A DNA stretch of 50,677 bases from Prochlorococcus sp. AH-736-N03 (GCA_028140765.1 JAOIOX010000002.1:1-50677), one strand, 5' to 3'. Positions 19,396 to 27,697 are shown, counted from the stretch's first letter. The notes: a model not told the origin generated them from the letters alone. Made by a program: numbers and translations.

Positions 19396-20150
19396 TAATC
19401 GAACCTTATCAAAATCAAAGAAAAATAAGGCATAAATTCCTTTTTATATTGAGATGCATATTGAATAATTTGATCAGGCATACCAACACTCAAAGCTATT
19501 AATGATTTATTGATGATATCCTCTTTTTTTAAAATTTCCCTGACTAAATTCCATCTTTTGCCAACTTTCATAATGGCTAATACCGTTTTATTGGCCTTAC
19601 TTTCCCTAATTAGGGTTGTTAATTCAGATTCTAAGGAAGGGCATTCTTTGATGATCAAAGTCTCGCCTTTTTTTACCAAATCAAAATCATTCAAAGCTGC
19701 TGCTGCCGCAATAGAGGAAATACCAGGTATGGTTTTGGTAATAATTTCAGCATGATTTTTTTTTATTAACCTCAAAATATTAGAAGAGCTTGCAAATAAT
19801 GAAGTATCTCCAAGACAAAGTAAAACAACTGATTCTCCATTTTTTATAAATTTCACAATTTTATCTACTGCGTTAGACCATATTTCATCTGGATCAAAAT
19901 CCTTCCTAGCCATTGGAAAGATGATAGGTATATTTTTTTTAAATTTGGTGTATTTCTTGACTATTTCCGCAGCGAAGCTCTTTTTATTATCATCTGATAT
20001 TGGATAAACTACAACTTTCGCTTTTTTTATTGCATCCACAGCAGCAAGTGTTAAAAGCGATGGATCTCCAGGGCCTACACCAACGATTGTGAATGTTGGT
20101 AAATCAGTTTTATATCGATTAAGTAAACTTAAAAACTTGTTTATTATCAT
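19395..20150 (-). CDS. cobI: Precorrin-2 C20-methyltransferase
   Basis: A tetrapyrrole methylase of about 250 residues with the SAM loop TIVGVGPGDPSLLTLAA near the N-terminus, LLCLGDTSLFASSSNILRLI and TIPGISSIAAAAALNDFDL. CobI/CbiL adds the C20 methyl in cobalamin (pseudocobalamin) synthesis. A TTG at 20192 would add 14 residues and overlap miaE; I chose the ATG at 20150, which lies just past the miaE stop. It overlaps DUF1823 by one base at its 3' end. Confidence 0.88.
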   Translation of the reverse strand: MIINKFLSLLNRYKTDLPTFTIVGVGPGDPSLLTLAAVDAIKKAKVVVYPISDDNKKSFAAEIVKKYTKFKKNIPIIFPMARKDFDPDEIWSNAVDKIVKFIKNGESVVLLCLGDTSLFASSSNILRLIKKNHAEIITKTIPGISSIAAAAALNDFDLVKKGETLIIKECPSLESELTTLIRESKANKTVLAIMKVGKRWNLVREILKKEDIINKSLIALSVGMPDQIIQYASQYKKEFMPYFSLILIRFD

Positions 20151-20166
20151 TTTTATTTTATTAACT

Positions 20167-20775
20167 TTAGCTATGTACCCTTGGTAATACAAAAGTTTCG
20201 GCTAGTATTGATGACTCAATTTCAGACAATTCCTGTAACCTTTTGAAAGTTTGATTTTTGGAGAATTTAGTTTGCGCTAGTTTCCAGTAAACTCCAAAAT
20301 GTCTTGCCTCACTCTCAAGCAGAGACTCATAAAGGGATTTAAATGATTTATCTTCAAAATTCAGCGCAAGCAAACTTAATCTTTCATGACTTCTTGCTTC
20401 AATAAGTCCTGCTATTAAGAAACTATCAAGCATTCTATTGGGCTCTTCCTTTCTTATGTTCTTGGACAATTCAGCTCCATATGGAGGCGGTTTTAAGGAC
20501 TCAAGAGAATGTCCAAGATCCTTTAAAAAATAAAGTATTTTTTCAAAATGCTCTAATTCCTCTCTCGCTATTGGACTTAGAACTTCTGCCAGATTTGGTT
20601 CTGATGGATATCTAAACATTAATTGAATAGCTACTCCTGCTGCTTTTCTTTCACAATGAGCATGGTCAATAAGAATATCAATTGGATTAGATAATGCGAG
20701 TTTGATCCACTCATCTGAGGTAAATGACGATAGGTATTTAATATGAGAAGTTGGCCTTTTGAAATCGACTAACAT
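20167..20775 (-). CDS. miaE: tRNA 2-methylthio-N6-isopentenyladenosine hydroxylase
   Basis: 202 residues of the ferritin-like di-iron MiaE family. Candidate iron ligands sit in HAHCERKAAGVAIQL, REELEHFEKIL, LIEARSHERLSLL and ESEARHFGVYWKLA. The enzyme hydroxylates ms2i6A at tRNA position 37 using oxygen. It starts immediately after the aroQ stop and is followed by cobI; the three seem to form one transcription unit. Confidence 0.93.
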   Translation of the reverse strand: MLVDFKRPTSHIKYLSSFTSDEWIKLALSNPIDILIDHAHCERKAAGVAIQLMFRYPSEPNLAEVLSPIAREELEHFEKILYFLKDLGHSLESLKPPPYGAELSKNIRKEEPNRMLDSFLIAGLIEARSHERLSLLALNFEDKSFKSLYESLLESEARHFGVYWKLAQTKFSKNQTFKRLQELSEIESSILAETFVLPRVHS

Positions 20776-21222
20776 TTAATCTTTACTATTTAAATATCCA
20801 ATAATTCCTTCAAGAGCTAAGGAATAACTTGATATGCCGAACCCACTAATAATCCCTATAGCCTTATCTGTAAGAAAAGATTCTTTACGAAAATCTTCTC
20901 TACTGAAAATATTTGAAATATGTAACTCTACAAACGGAATTTTTGATCCAATTAAAGCATCACGAATAGAAATCGAGGTATGAGTAAAAGCGCCAGCATT
21001 TATAAGAATACCTTGGATACTTTTTACAGATTCTTGAATTTTATCTACTATTTCTCCTTCATGATTACTTTGAAAACATACAAGATTAATACTTTTTTCT
21101 TTAGCAACTTTAGTTAAATCTTTTTCTATATCACACAGTGTTTTATTACCATATATTTCAGGTTCTCTAGTTCCCAAAAGATTTAGATTCGGTCCATTTA
21201 TCAATAAGATATTCATCATCAA
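20776..21222 (-). CDS. aroQ: Type II 3-dehydroquinate dehydratase
   Basis: 148 residues, the compact dodecameric type II enzyme of the shikimate pathway. Active-site features are [17 protein letters not shown] (Arg and catalytic Tyr loop), [30 protein letters not shown] and [15 protein letters not shown]. Three ATGs in a row make the exact start uncertain by one or two codons. It is the first gene of the minus-strand run and diverges from the tRNA pair. Confidence 0.97.
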   Translation of the reverse strand: MMMNILLINGPNLNLLGTREPEIYGNKTLCDIEKDLTKVAKEKSINLVCFQSNHEGEIVDKIQESVKSIQGILINAGAFTHTSISIRDALIGSKIPFVELHISNIFSREDFRKESFLTDKAIGIISGFGISSYSLALEGIIGYLNSKD

Positions 21223-21317
21223 TAAAGTCTTTTCTATTAAATGCTATCTAGAAAGAAACAAAAAAACCAAAACATTTTCACACAAAGTGACCATTAACTG
21301 ATAAGTTCAAATAGTGG

Positions 21318-21399
21318 GGGTCGGTGCCCGAGTGGTTAAAGGGGGCGGACTGTAAATCCGCTGGCTCTGCCTACGTTGGTTCAAATCCAACCCGGCCCA
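21318..21399 (+). tRNA. tRNA-Tyr (anticodon GTA)
   Basis: Acceptor 5' strand GGGTCGG (21318-21324) pairs with CCGGCCC (21392-21398) allowing a G-T. Anticodon GTA lies in the loop ACTGTAAAT, there is a long class II variable arm, the T arm is GTTGG/CCAAC, and the discriminator is A. CCA is not encoded. It sits 10 bases upstream of tRNA-Thr. Confidence 0.97.
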
Positions 21400-21409
21400 C
21401 TTTAAAATT

Positions 21410-21481
<72 letters not shown>

Positions 21482-21570
21482 CTTGCACTATTGACTAATA
21501 TAGCTGCGATCTCATAGGACATCATTTAATCTTGAATTCAGATAAATTTGATAAAACCTGTATTCCTGCA

Positions 21571-21762
21571 ATGTCACTTTCTTCATACCGGATGCACAAA
21601 ATATATATTGCAGCAACCATGAATTATGGTCTTGGTTCTGATGATCCAGAGGAGTTGGCTTACTACAACAAAATCAAAAAAGAGATGGATGATATGAAAA
21701 AAAAACCAATTAAAAGAGGAATTTCCCTAAATTGGGATACTCCCGAAGGAATGGATAAATGA
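21571..21762 (+). CDS. Small hypothetical protein
   Basis: 63 residues from the ATG at 21571; a TTG 39 bases upstream would extend it. The sequence begins MSLSSYRMHKIYIAATMNYG and becomes charged and helical with a KKEMDDMKKKPIKRG stretch, ending in LNWDTPEGMDK. No recognised domain. The stop overlaps the start of a possible 28-residue hydrophobic peptide (ATGA). Confidence 0.55.
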   Translation: MSLSSYRMHKIYIAATMNYGLGSDDPEELAYYNKIKKEMDDMKKKPIKRGISLNWDTPEGMDK

Positions 21763-21845
21763 ACCTGAATACTTTTTTATTAATTGATGGGAGTTTGATG
21801 CTTATTGGTCTACCTTTATTGATGATTCTTAAAAGCAAAAATTGA
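21759..21845 (+). CDS. Possible 28-residue hydrophobic peptide
   Basis: Starts at an ATG overlapping the upstream stop codon and reads MNLNTFLLIDGSLMLIGLPL before a short basic end KSKN. The single hydrophobic segment could span a membrane. The start-stop overlap is the main support; the size leaves the call weak. Confidence 0.35.
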   Translation: MNLNTFLLIDGSLMLIGLPLLMILKSKN

Positions 21846-21981
21846 TAAGAATTATTTTATCCATATTTAAATTAAATTGTTGATCCTTTATCCGTATGTC
21901 GGAGTACCTCAAACCGTACATATTTATTAGTCACATGGCCTCTCTAACTAGTTAGAACATAGATGTAGTCGTCATGAGCAA

Positions 21982-22119
21982 ATGTCTACCAAATCCACAG
22001 TAAATAAAGATTTTAAATCTGAGATTGAAGGGAGATCAGAAGAAGAACTTCTTGAGGAAGAAAACAGGAATCAGCAAACTTTGGATAGCTTTGTTGAATC
22101 TGATAAAAACTGGAGTTGA
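21982..22119 (+). CDS. Small acidic hypothetical protein
   Basis: 45 residues, ATG start, very polar: it contains EGRSEEELLEEENRNQQTLD and ends FVESDKNWS. A single short helix and no hydrophobic core, so probably an unstructured or partner-bound peptide. It is followed after 28 bases by another small gene on the same strand with a good AGGAG ribosome site. Confidence 0.5.
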   Translation: MSTKSTVNKDFKSEIEGRSEEELLEEENRNQQTLDSFVESDKNWS

Positions 22120-22147
22120 TTAAATTTTATTTATTTAGGAGAAAGTT

Positions 22148-22333
22148 ATGAACTTAAAAAGATCACCATTCTCAATTCTGGACAAAGATAAAAGAGAAAT
22201 GGACTATATCAAAGGGGTTTACAAGAGAAAAATTCAAGCTGAAATTGAATCTTATAAAGATCCCGAAGACGAAGATGAGAGAGATACAATCCAAGCTCAA
22301 GATGTATTGATGCTTGATAGGATCTCAATTTAG
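22148..22333 (+). CDS. Small hypothetical protein
   Basis: 61 residues preceded by AGGAG seven bases before the ATG, one of the few clear ribosome binding sites here. It starts MNLKRSPFSILDKDKREMDY, then a helical charged body (YKRKIQAEIESYKDPEDEDE). No known domain. Its stop overlaps by a few bases the stop of the convergent Lys-tailed membrane gene. Confidence 0.65.
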   Translation: MNLKRSPFSILDKDKREMDYIKGVYKRKIQAEIESYKDPEDEDERDTIQAQDVLMLDRISI

Positions 22334-22632
22334 TAATTTTTCTTCTTCTCCTTCTTTTTTTTCTTTTTCTTCTTTACCTTTTCAAAAACCTCACAAGCCT
22401 TCTGTTCAATACTATCCAGCTTATTTGAGATTTCTTTTATAGCTTCTGCTTTTCCTTCTTTAACTGCAGTATCACTTACCTCAATAATTTTAACTGGCTC
22501 TCCTTTAACGACAGTATCTTTTGTCTTTTCAGTTTTAATTACAAACTTATCTTTGATGAAATTGGCTATAAAAATAAGAATAGGAACATGAGCTAGACCG
22601 CCTATTACTATTCTTGTTTCTGAATAAGCCAT
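22330..22632 (-). CDS. Membrane-anchored small protein with poly-lysine tail
   Basis: 100 residues. One hydrophobic segment at about 8-25 (IVIGGLAHVPILIFIANFI) is followed by a charged region with a predicted coiled coil (AEAIKEISNKLDSIEQKACE) and a final VKKKKKKKKEKKKNY. The tail is encoded by a purine-rich AAG/AAA tract, so its length may vary between strains. Such a tail could bind nucleic acid or acidic lipids, but that is inference. Confidence 0.55.
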   Translation of the reverse strand: MAYSETRIVIGGLAHVPILIFIANFIKDKFVIKTEKTKDTVVKGEPVKIIEVSDTAVKEGKAEAIKEISNKLDSIEQKACEVFEKVKKKKKKKKEKKKNY

Positions 22633-22773
22633 TTATATATTCAAAAGAACTGAGATATTTAAGCATAAATTTAATTTTTAAATGCCTTTTATTAAGCCAA
22701 TAAACATTTGTAATCATTTCTTGATTCGTAGATAAATAATCTTGCTATTAATTAAATAGAGACTTTTTAAAAA

Positions 22774-22863
22774 ATGCCATTAGACGTATTTCTAATGAAT
22801 ATGTGTGTTGTGGTAATAGCGTTGCTTATAAGAAGAGAAATCAAACTTAAGAAGGCGAGATAA
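22774..22863 (+). CDS. 29-residue membrane peptide
   Basis: ATG start, MPLDVFLMNMCVVVIALLIR followed by a basic end REIKLKKAR. One transmembrane helix with a positive cytoplasmic tail, the shape of small photosystem or complex-stabilising subunits, though no family is recognised. Only three bases separate it from the next membrane peptide. Confidence 0.45.
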   Translation: MPLDVFLMNMCVVVIALLIRREIKLKKAR

Positions 22864-22866
22864 ATA

Positions 22867-22986
22867 ATGAAAACACAAATTTTAAAAGAGCATTACATTC
22901 CAAATATCCATGCTATTACTCTTTTACTAATGCTTCTTCTATGCCTGTGGTTACCGCTTGCACTCAGATTCTTATTAATAATTTAA
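22867..22986 (+). CDS. 39-residue membrane peptide
   Basis: ATG start, polar N-terminus MKTQILKEHYIPNIHA and a strongly hydrophobic C-terminal half (LLLMLLLCLWLPLALRFLL). Single helix, no recognised family. It follows the 29-residue peptide by three bases, so the pair may be co-translated. Confidence 0.45.
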   Translation: MKTQILKEHYIPNIHAITLLLMLLLCLWLPLALRFLLII

Positions 22987-23110
22987 TCGAACTAATTAGT
23001 TAATACTCTTATCTTTAAACTCAGCTATATCCTAATTTAGTTTTAAAGATCTTATATGGGATTCCTGTTAAGCATTAAACTTGTATAAGTTTGCATAGTT
23101 ACTTTTTTGA

Positions 23111-23395
23111 CTAATCAGAAACCCAACTTGTGATTTTCGTTGTGCTATAAATATGTCCTCCAGATTCTATATTCTTAATGGTTTCAGGATCTGAAAAAAC
23201 ATGCTTAGCCACACCTTCTTCAGCTTGATGAATAACAATAACTTCTTTTGGATCAATTAAACTTTTGCCACGATATAGAGGAGTAAGTCCTACCGTTTTA
23301 TGAAATGCATCTATCTCTGGGCTATCAAACATTTTTACCCATTCCTCAAATGTATTTGAAAGTTTAAAGGTGAAAACAGTAGTTTCAATAGTCAT
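23111..23395 (-). CDS. DUF3764 family protein
   Basis: 94 residues. The sequence (FTFKLSNTFEEWVKMFDSPE, VIVIHQAEEGVAKHVFSDPE, GGHIYSTTKITSW) is characteristic of DUF3764, a family I know from marine picocyanobacteria. The strand-helix-strand pattern suggests a small dimeric ferredoxin-like (ABM) fold. Function unknown. It is the last of three consecutive minus-strand genes of similar architecture. Confidence 0.8.
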   Translation of the reverse strand: MTIETTVFTFKLSNTFEEWVKMFDSPEIDAFHKTVGLTPLYRGKSLIDPKEVIVIHQAEEGVAKHVFSDPETIKNIESGGHIYSTTKITSWVSD

Positions 23396-23439
23396 AAAAA
23401 AAAACTAATTGCTATTTATTTTAGATCGACTGTCAATAA

Positions 23440-23787
23440 TCAAGAAAAAACTGGTGGATAAGGTGTTTGTCCATTCATTAATGATGTATCAATTGGTTTA
23501 CAGATATTCATCAGAGCATCTTGTCCAAACCCTGGACCAGAGGGTCCATCTATAAACTCCTGAAAATCTTCAGCTGAAATACCCTCTTTTACTTCCCAAA
23601 AACAATATACAGGACCAGTTTTAGTTACTGCATTTGCAGAATGGTTAAAAAATCCTTTTTCTTTATTAGCTGCTACCGCATCATCCCATCCACCACCTGG
23701 TGACATTGCCGCATAAGCTGTTTCCCACCATTTTTCAGCTTTTCCTGCCTTAAATTCATGATGAACAATATAAAAAGTTGATGCCAT
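23440..23787 (-). CDS. Small alpha+beta-barrel-like protein
   Basis: 115 residues starting MASTFYIVHHEFKAGKAEKW, then YAAMSPGGGWDDAVAANKEKG, FNHSANAVTKTGPVYCFWEV and EEFIDGPSGPGFGQDALMNI. The opening strand-helix order and the VYCFWEVKEG strand fit a dimeric alpha/beta barrel like ABM or EthD proteins. No catalytic motif is recognised. Its promoter region lies just after the terminator of the upstream gene, so it may be transcribed on its own. Confidence 0.6.
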   Translation of the reverse strand: MASTFYIVHHEFKAGKAEKWWETAYAAMSPGGGWDDAVAANKEKGFFNHSANAVTKTGPVYCFWEVKEGISAEDFQEFIDGPSGPGFGQDALMNICKPIDTSLMNGQTPYPPVFS

Positions 23788-23862
23788 AAAAATAATTTTT
23801 GTGCTGAAAATAAACTACTTGATATAAGTAAAGGGAAGATTAATTTATTTTGAATTCCTAAA

Positions 23863-23892
23863 TAAAAAAAGGGGGCTAAAAGCCCCAAGCGA
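23863..23892 (-). terminator. Terminator after the 117-residue ABM-like gene
   Basis: Read on the minus strand, GGGGCT-TTT-AGCCCC (stem arms 23881-23886 and 23872-23877) is followed by a run of seven T. It lies about 30 bases after the stop of the gene at 23919-24272 and separates it from the next gene. Confidence 0.8.
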
Positions 23893-23918
23893 TCGAATGT
23901 CAATAAAAACACCCTTTA

Positions 23919-24272
23919 TCAGAATCCAGATATTGCTTCATAGAAATCAGCGTCTGGGAGTATTTCCTTCAAGGGTTCAATCTCCTTAGCTGGGCCTTGG
24001 ACCTGCACAGTAATATCTGACACTTCAAAAAGCTTGGGAATCATATGTCCCATATTTTTGAGATGAAATAAAGCGGCAGCACCATCTTTATATGCCTCTC
24101 TTACATAAGCCTTATCTGAACCGCATGTAGTGATATTAAAAAAAAGGCAGTCAGGTTCATTAGCTTTTGTCAGTACCAAAATTTCTTCTAAAAGAGCTAT
24201 GCACTGGTCCATCTTCCCATCCTTGATTGTGAAGTGGGGATGGATAGAAACCATAGATGTATCGAGAGACAT
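23919..24272 (-). CDS. Putative ABM-fold monooxygenase-like protein
   Basis: 117 residues. MVSIHPHFTIKDGKMDQCIA, LLEEILVLTKANEPDCLFFN and YVREAYKDGAAALFHLKNMG follow the antibiotic biosynthesis monooxygenase / quinol monooxygenase pattern: a beta strand, a helix after KDGK, a strand with the small-molecule face, then Y-x-REAYKD-AAxxxH. Such proteins use no cofactor or bind small quinones or haem; the substrate here is unknown. It ends in its own strong terminator. Confidence 0.7.
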   Translation of the reverse strand: MSLDTSMVSIHPHFTIKDGKMDQCIALLEEILVLTKANEPDCLFFNITTCGSDKAYVREAYKDGAAALFHLKNMGHMIPKLFEVSDITVQVQGPAKEIEPLKEILPDADFYEAISGF

Positions 24273-24412
24273 TAATTTATAGATATTTCTCCTATCTTTT
24301 TAGCAACTAATCTTGATAAACAAGTTAAAAATATAGATTATCTAAAAATTAAGAATTTTAATTTGGTATCGCATGTACCGTTTATACGTTTTTTGAAAGC
24401 TATTAATTGGAT

Positions 24413-24595
24413 ATGAGTTATTTTGCTGAGCCAAACCATATTGAATATGATGCATGGTTCGATGAAAACATCGACCCAGTGGATCTTGTTAATTACTTAG
24501 ATGAAAAGGAGTTCAGCGATTCGGTACACTTTAAGTTCCATAAGATGTCCACTAGAAATTTAACGATTGGTTCTTCTGATAATTTTCACTGGTAA
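24413..24595 (+). CDS. Small hypothetical protein
   Basis: 60 residues from the ATG at 24413 (a TTG two codons earlier is possible). It is acidic in the first half (YDAWFDENIDPVDLVNYLDE) and carries FKFHKMSTRNLTIGSSDNFHW at the end in two parts. No domain recognised. Upstream lie two overlapping short inverted repeats, GGTA-N7-TACC and GTA-N7-TAC (24365-24387), that might be regulatory. Confidence 0.5.
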   Translation: MSYFAEPNHIEYDAWFDENIDPVDLVNYLDEKEFSDSVHFKFHKMSTRNLTIGSSDNFHW

Positions 24596-24631
24596 GTAAA
24601 AGATTTTTCACTACATGGATAGTTATGAATC

Positions 24632-25009
24632 TTACGCAGAATATGTTCCATCACTTTCTCTTCGTGCCTTAGCTAATACAATTTCATCTAAAACTTTTTC
24701 AATCATGTAAGCACTCTTTTTACCAAAGCATTTTTCTTTTTTTATCTTCTCAAAATCATTTGGAATTAAAGTATTATTTTCACAACAATCGCATTTAATA
24801 TCAATTTTCTTACCTCTGAAAACCTCCAAAGCTCTAGAAAAAATCCATTGCTGAACTGAAATACTTTCCCAACTATCAAAATTAGACCATTCATCAAAAT
24901 CCCTATTAAGGATGCCTTTTAATCCATCAGCCTGATTTACATATACTAAGTGTGAATCTTTTCTTGGTTCATCATTCATACCAATTGTTTTGACAGAATT
25001 TTGATTCAT
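24632..25009 (-). CDS. Hypothetical protein with a Cys cluster
   Basis: 125 residues. The middle has SVQQWIFSRALEVFRGKKID followed by CDCCENN and, further on, EKCFGKKSAYMIEK. The C-D-C-C group plus the later Cys could bind a metal, though spacing does not match a standard zinc finger. No signal peptide. An internal Met at residue 11 may be the true start. Family not recognised. Confidence 0.5.
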   Translation of the reverse strand: MNQNSVKTIGMNDEPRKDSHLVYVNQADGLKGILNRDFDEWSNFDSWESISVQQWIFSRALEVFRGKKIDIKCDCCENNTLIPNDFEKIKKEKCFGKKSAYMIEKVLDEIVLAKARRESDGTYSA

Positions 25010-25079
25010 TAAATATAGATTGATTGAGTAGCCTTATTAATCTAGAGGATAATTCCAAAAATATAAACCAAAAAATGTC

Positions 25080-25547
25080 TCAAATAAGATCATTAATTGC
25101 TTTATCCAATCTAGAAGTATGATTTGTATTTCTGAGTAATTCAAAATCCTTAAAATCAAAGCCAGGGCCAACACAACAACTCACTAAAGTAAATTCGCCT
25201 GTACTTTTTGCAGCTTGCCAATATCCAGATGGGATCATTTCTACTGGATTATTGGAATCTAAAATTAAATTTCTTATTAACTTATTATCATTATCTAGGC
25301 ACCATAAATTCAGTGGATCGCCCCTTAAATAAATCCAAATTTCATCAGCATTTTTTACTCTATGCCAAGCACTTTTTGCATCTCTCTCCAAAAGATAATA
25401 AATTCCCGTAATAAAATTTCTACTTTGGCCATCTTCCCTTATTAGATAATTCTTACTCCTTACTATCTCTCTGAACCATCCACCCTCAGGATGAGGAGAT
25501 AAATTGAATTGTTTAATTATTTCTATGTTTTTTTTATTAGGATTCAC
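25080..25547 (-). CDS. DUF985 cupin protein
   Basis: 155 residues. The cupin_5 (DUF985) pattern is clear: SPHPEGGWFREIVRSKNYL near the start, FITGIYYLLERDAKSAWHRV with the cupin His, DEIWIYLRGDPLNLWCLD and a C-terminal SGYWQAAKSTGEFTLVSCCV, then GPGFDFKDFELL. Cupins of this group bind a metal or sugar-like ligand; the substrate is unknown. Confidence 0.85.
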   Translation of the reverse strand: MNPNKKNIEIIKQFNLSPHPEGGWFREIVRSKNYLIREDGQSRNFITGIYYLLERDAKSAWHRVKNADEIWIYLRGDPLNLWCLDNDNKLIRNLILDSNNPVEMIPSGYWQAAKSTGEFTLVSCCVGPGFDFKDFELLRNTNHTSRLDKAINDLI

Positions 25548-25629
25548 ATCACAAAAATATATTTTAAATTTCTCTTATACTTAAAAGCTAACTGAAAATA
25601 AATCAAAATAAACTATATTTTCTAAAAAA

Positions 25630-25773
25630 TTAAGCACAAATAACTGACAAATCTACAAAATTTTTATTTTCATCTGCCAGTTCAGTAATGATTCTATTGA
25701 GCCATTCAGAGGTCGTTTCACAATAGCCTACATTTAAAATAGTTTTCTGCTTTGCTGTTTCTTCTTTATTCAT
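25630..25773 (-). CDS. 47-residue hypothetical protein
   Basis: ATG start, reading KQKTILNVGYCETTSEWLNR then IITELADENKNFVDLSVICA. Balanced amphipathic composition and a Cys in each half make it look like a real small globular or helical protein, but no family is recognised. Confidence 0.45.
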   Translation of the reverse strand: MNKEETAKQKTILNVGYCETTSEWLNRIITELADENKNFVDLSVICA

Positions 25774-25955
25774 AATTAAAGTATTTTTTTATAAATTAGT
25801 CTTTAATTAAATCTATGAGAATAAGTCTTAATTACTATCTATTTCAAAAAGTTGTATTTAATACATATTTAAAAACTGCTAGTAAACAAATAAAATTAAA
25901 TCGTTGACAAGAAAATGTATACAAGTAAGAGTAGAAAAAATTTATTATTTAACCT

Positions 25956-26141
25956 ATGAATAACATCAAAATTGAGGAATTGATGAAAGTAAGGTTCGAT
26001 GGTATTGCTAATAGAATTGGGCAATTAAGCAAAAGGGAAAGTGAGTCTTTATTACTTGAACATCTTGAGTGGTTGGAGGGAGGATGGGAGACTGAAGAAA
26101 TCTTATTTTTAAAAAAGCCCTACAGAAAATGGTGGTTCTAA
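25956..26141 (+). CDS. Small hypothetical protein
   Basis: 61 residues, ATG start. Mostly helical: MKVRFDGIANRIGQLSKRES, LLLEHLEWLEGGWETEEILF, ending KKPYRKWWF. Rich in aromatic residues at the C-terminus. No domain recognised. It is convergent with thiD, 18 bases apart. Confidence 0.6.
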   Translation: MNNIKIEELMKVRFDGIANRIGQLSKRESESLLLEHLEWLEGGWETEEILFLKKPYRKWWF

Positions 26142-26159
26142 CTCCACTTCTATAAATAA

Positions 26160-26939
26160 TTAATGATGGCCTAAGGGACCAGGGCCCGATCCTATTTTGT
26201 AAGAATTTTCTAAAGATTTCTCAACAAATAATTTCGCTTTTTGTATGGAATCAATTAGATCAAAACCTAAAGCCTTGTAACCACAAATAGCAGCACTCAA
26301 AGTACAGCCGCTACCGTGGGTATTTTTTGTATTTATAAAATTATTAAATAGCCACTCTTTTCTACCATTTAAGTCAAGGAAAAAATCCTTCCCTTTCATA
26401 TCTTTTAAACCGCCACCTTTTATAAGTACTGCTTTAGCTCCAAGATCAATAATTTTTCTTGCTGAATTTTCGATATCTTCTTTATTCCTTATTTCTAAAT
26501 CAGAAAGTAGATTTGCTTCATAAATATTTGGAGTTACCAAATCAGCAATTGGTAATAAGAGTTTTTTATAAGCATTAATAGCAGAATCTTCCAGTAATTT
26601 AGAACCAGTTCTTGTAACCATTACTGGGTCAATAATTTTGGTTATTTTGTAAGTATTTAATTTTGAAGCAGTATCATTAATTATCCTTTCATTTAATAAC
26701 ATTCCAGTTTTTAAGGCATCAATACCAAAATCAGCAAATAAGGTATCTAACTGATTTAATAAAGTATTCTTCTCTACTGGTTGAACACATGTAACCTCAA
26801 TACTATTTTGTGCGGTAATACATGTAATAACAGAACATCCATGTACTTTAAGGGCCATGAAAGTTCTCAAGTCAGCCTGTATGCCTGCTCCACCACCAGA
26901 GTCACTACCACCTATTGAAAGTGCAATTTTTGAATACAT
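26160..26939 (-). CDS. thiD: Hydroxymethylpyrimidine/phosphomethylpyrimidine kinase
   Basis: 259 residues of the ribokinase-like fold. The N-terminal IALSIGGSDSGGGAGIQADL and the C-terminal anion hole GSGCTLSAAICGYKALG are diagnostic. ThiD phosphorylates HMP to HMP-PP in thiamine synthesis. It lies 49 bases after tenA on the same strand; together they would supply the pyrimidine half by salvage. I see no TPP riboswitch ahead of the pair. Confidence 0.97.
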   Translation of the reverse strand: MYSKIALSIGGSDSGGGAGIQADLRTFMALKVHGCSVITCITAQNSIEVTCVQPVEKNTLLNQLDTLFADFGIDALKTGMLLNERIINDTASKLNTYKITKIIDPVMVTRTGSKLLEDSAINAYKKLLLPIADLVTPNIYEANLLSDLEIRNKEDIENSARKIIDLGAKAVLIKGGGLKDMKGKDFFLDLNGRKEWLFNNFINTKNTHGSGCTLSAAICGYKALGFDLIDSIQKAKLFVEKSLENSYKIGSGPGPLGHH

Positions 26940-26988
26940 AATTTATTAACTCGTTTTTGAAAGTACTATAAATAAATTTTAATTTAAA

Positions 26989-27612
26989 TCAGAAATCTGA
27001 ATATGCATTAAAAAAGTCTAACTCCAATTCCATAGCTCTTCTGTATAAATATTTGGCCTGATTAATATCATATGTTTCTTTATTAGTCTCAATAAGATTT
27101 TCAAGTGAATCTGCTAGCTTTTCAAAGCTCTCATCAGAATAAGTAATTATCCATTCTTTATATTTAATGTCAAAAACCTCCTTATACAATCTTTTTCCTA
27201 TCCAAGAATAAAGTCGCATACATGGAGTCATTGCAAACATTATTTCAACAGAGCTAAGTCTTTTGGAAGTATCATCAAGAAAATCTGTATAATTTTTAGT
27301 GGCTTTTTTTATATAGTTATTAGACAAATCAATATCCCATTCTTTTGCATACGTTTCATGAAGTATTAACTCCTCTGAAACGCCCATTAACAGTTCACTT
27401 AACTTCCTTATTGAGTACTTATCTTTTGATTTAGAAACTGCAAGACCATAAGCCTTAGCAAAAGTCTCTAAAAAGAAATAATCTTGAGCTAAATATTCTT
27501 GAAATATATTTTTAGGGAGACTTCCATTTTTTAAACCTTGAACAAATTTTGTATTTAAACTTAGTAAAGCAATCTCATAATTATCCTCCCAAAGTTTTTT
27601 TGTTATTTTCAT
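26989..27612 (-). CDS. tenA: TenA thiaminase II / aminopyrimidine aminohydrolase
   Basis: 207 residues. The TenA_C type is indicated by Cys131 in FAMTPCMRLYSWIG, D44 in LAQDYFFLETFAKAYGLA, and the C-terminal glutamate region YLYRRAMELELDFFNAY. TenA hydrolyses degraded thiamine pyrimidine (aminopyrimidine) to HMP, which ThiD next phosphorylates. The tenA-thiD order on one strand supports a salvage role. Confidence 0.95.
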   Translation of the reverse strand: MKITKKLWEDNYEIALLSLNTKFVQGLKNGSLPKNIFQEYLAQDYFFLETFAKAYGLAVSKSKDKYSIRKLSELLMGVSEELILHETYAKEWDIDLSNNYIKKATKNYTDFLDDTSKRLSSVEIMFAMTPCMRLYSWIGKRLYKEVFDIKYKEWIITYSDESFEKLADSLENLIETNKETYDINQAKYLYRRAMELELDFFNAYSDF

Positions 27613-27697
27613 TTTTTGATTTTTAGTTATTCTAAAATTTTTTATATTTTTTACCTACAAACTTAATCTTATTTTTCTAGGATTAAAAGAAAAAATT

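Noticed and set aside
24365-24387. Overlapping GGTA-N7-TACC and GTA-N7-TAC repeats
   Set aside because: Spacing is seven, not the eight of NtcA sites, and there is no known regulator match; kept only as a note on the downstream gene.
25815-25907. A 30-residue plus-strand ORF starting MRISLNYYLF
   Set aside because: Low-complexity AT-rich reading in a spacer with no ribosome site and no coupling to neighbours; chance ORFs of this length are common here.
27612-27697. Search for a TPP riboswitch before tenA-thiD
   Set aside because: The spacer between tenA and the photolyase gene is too short and lacks TPP motif sequences.
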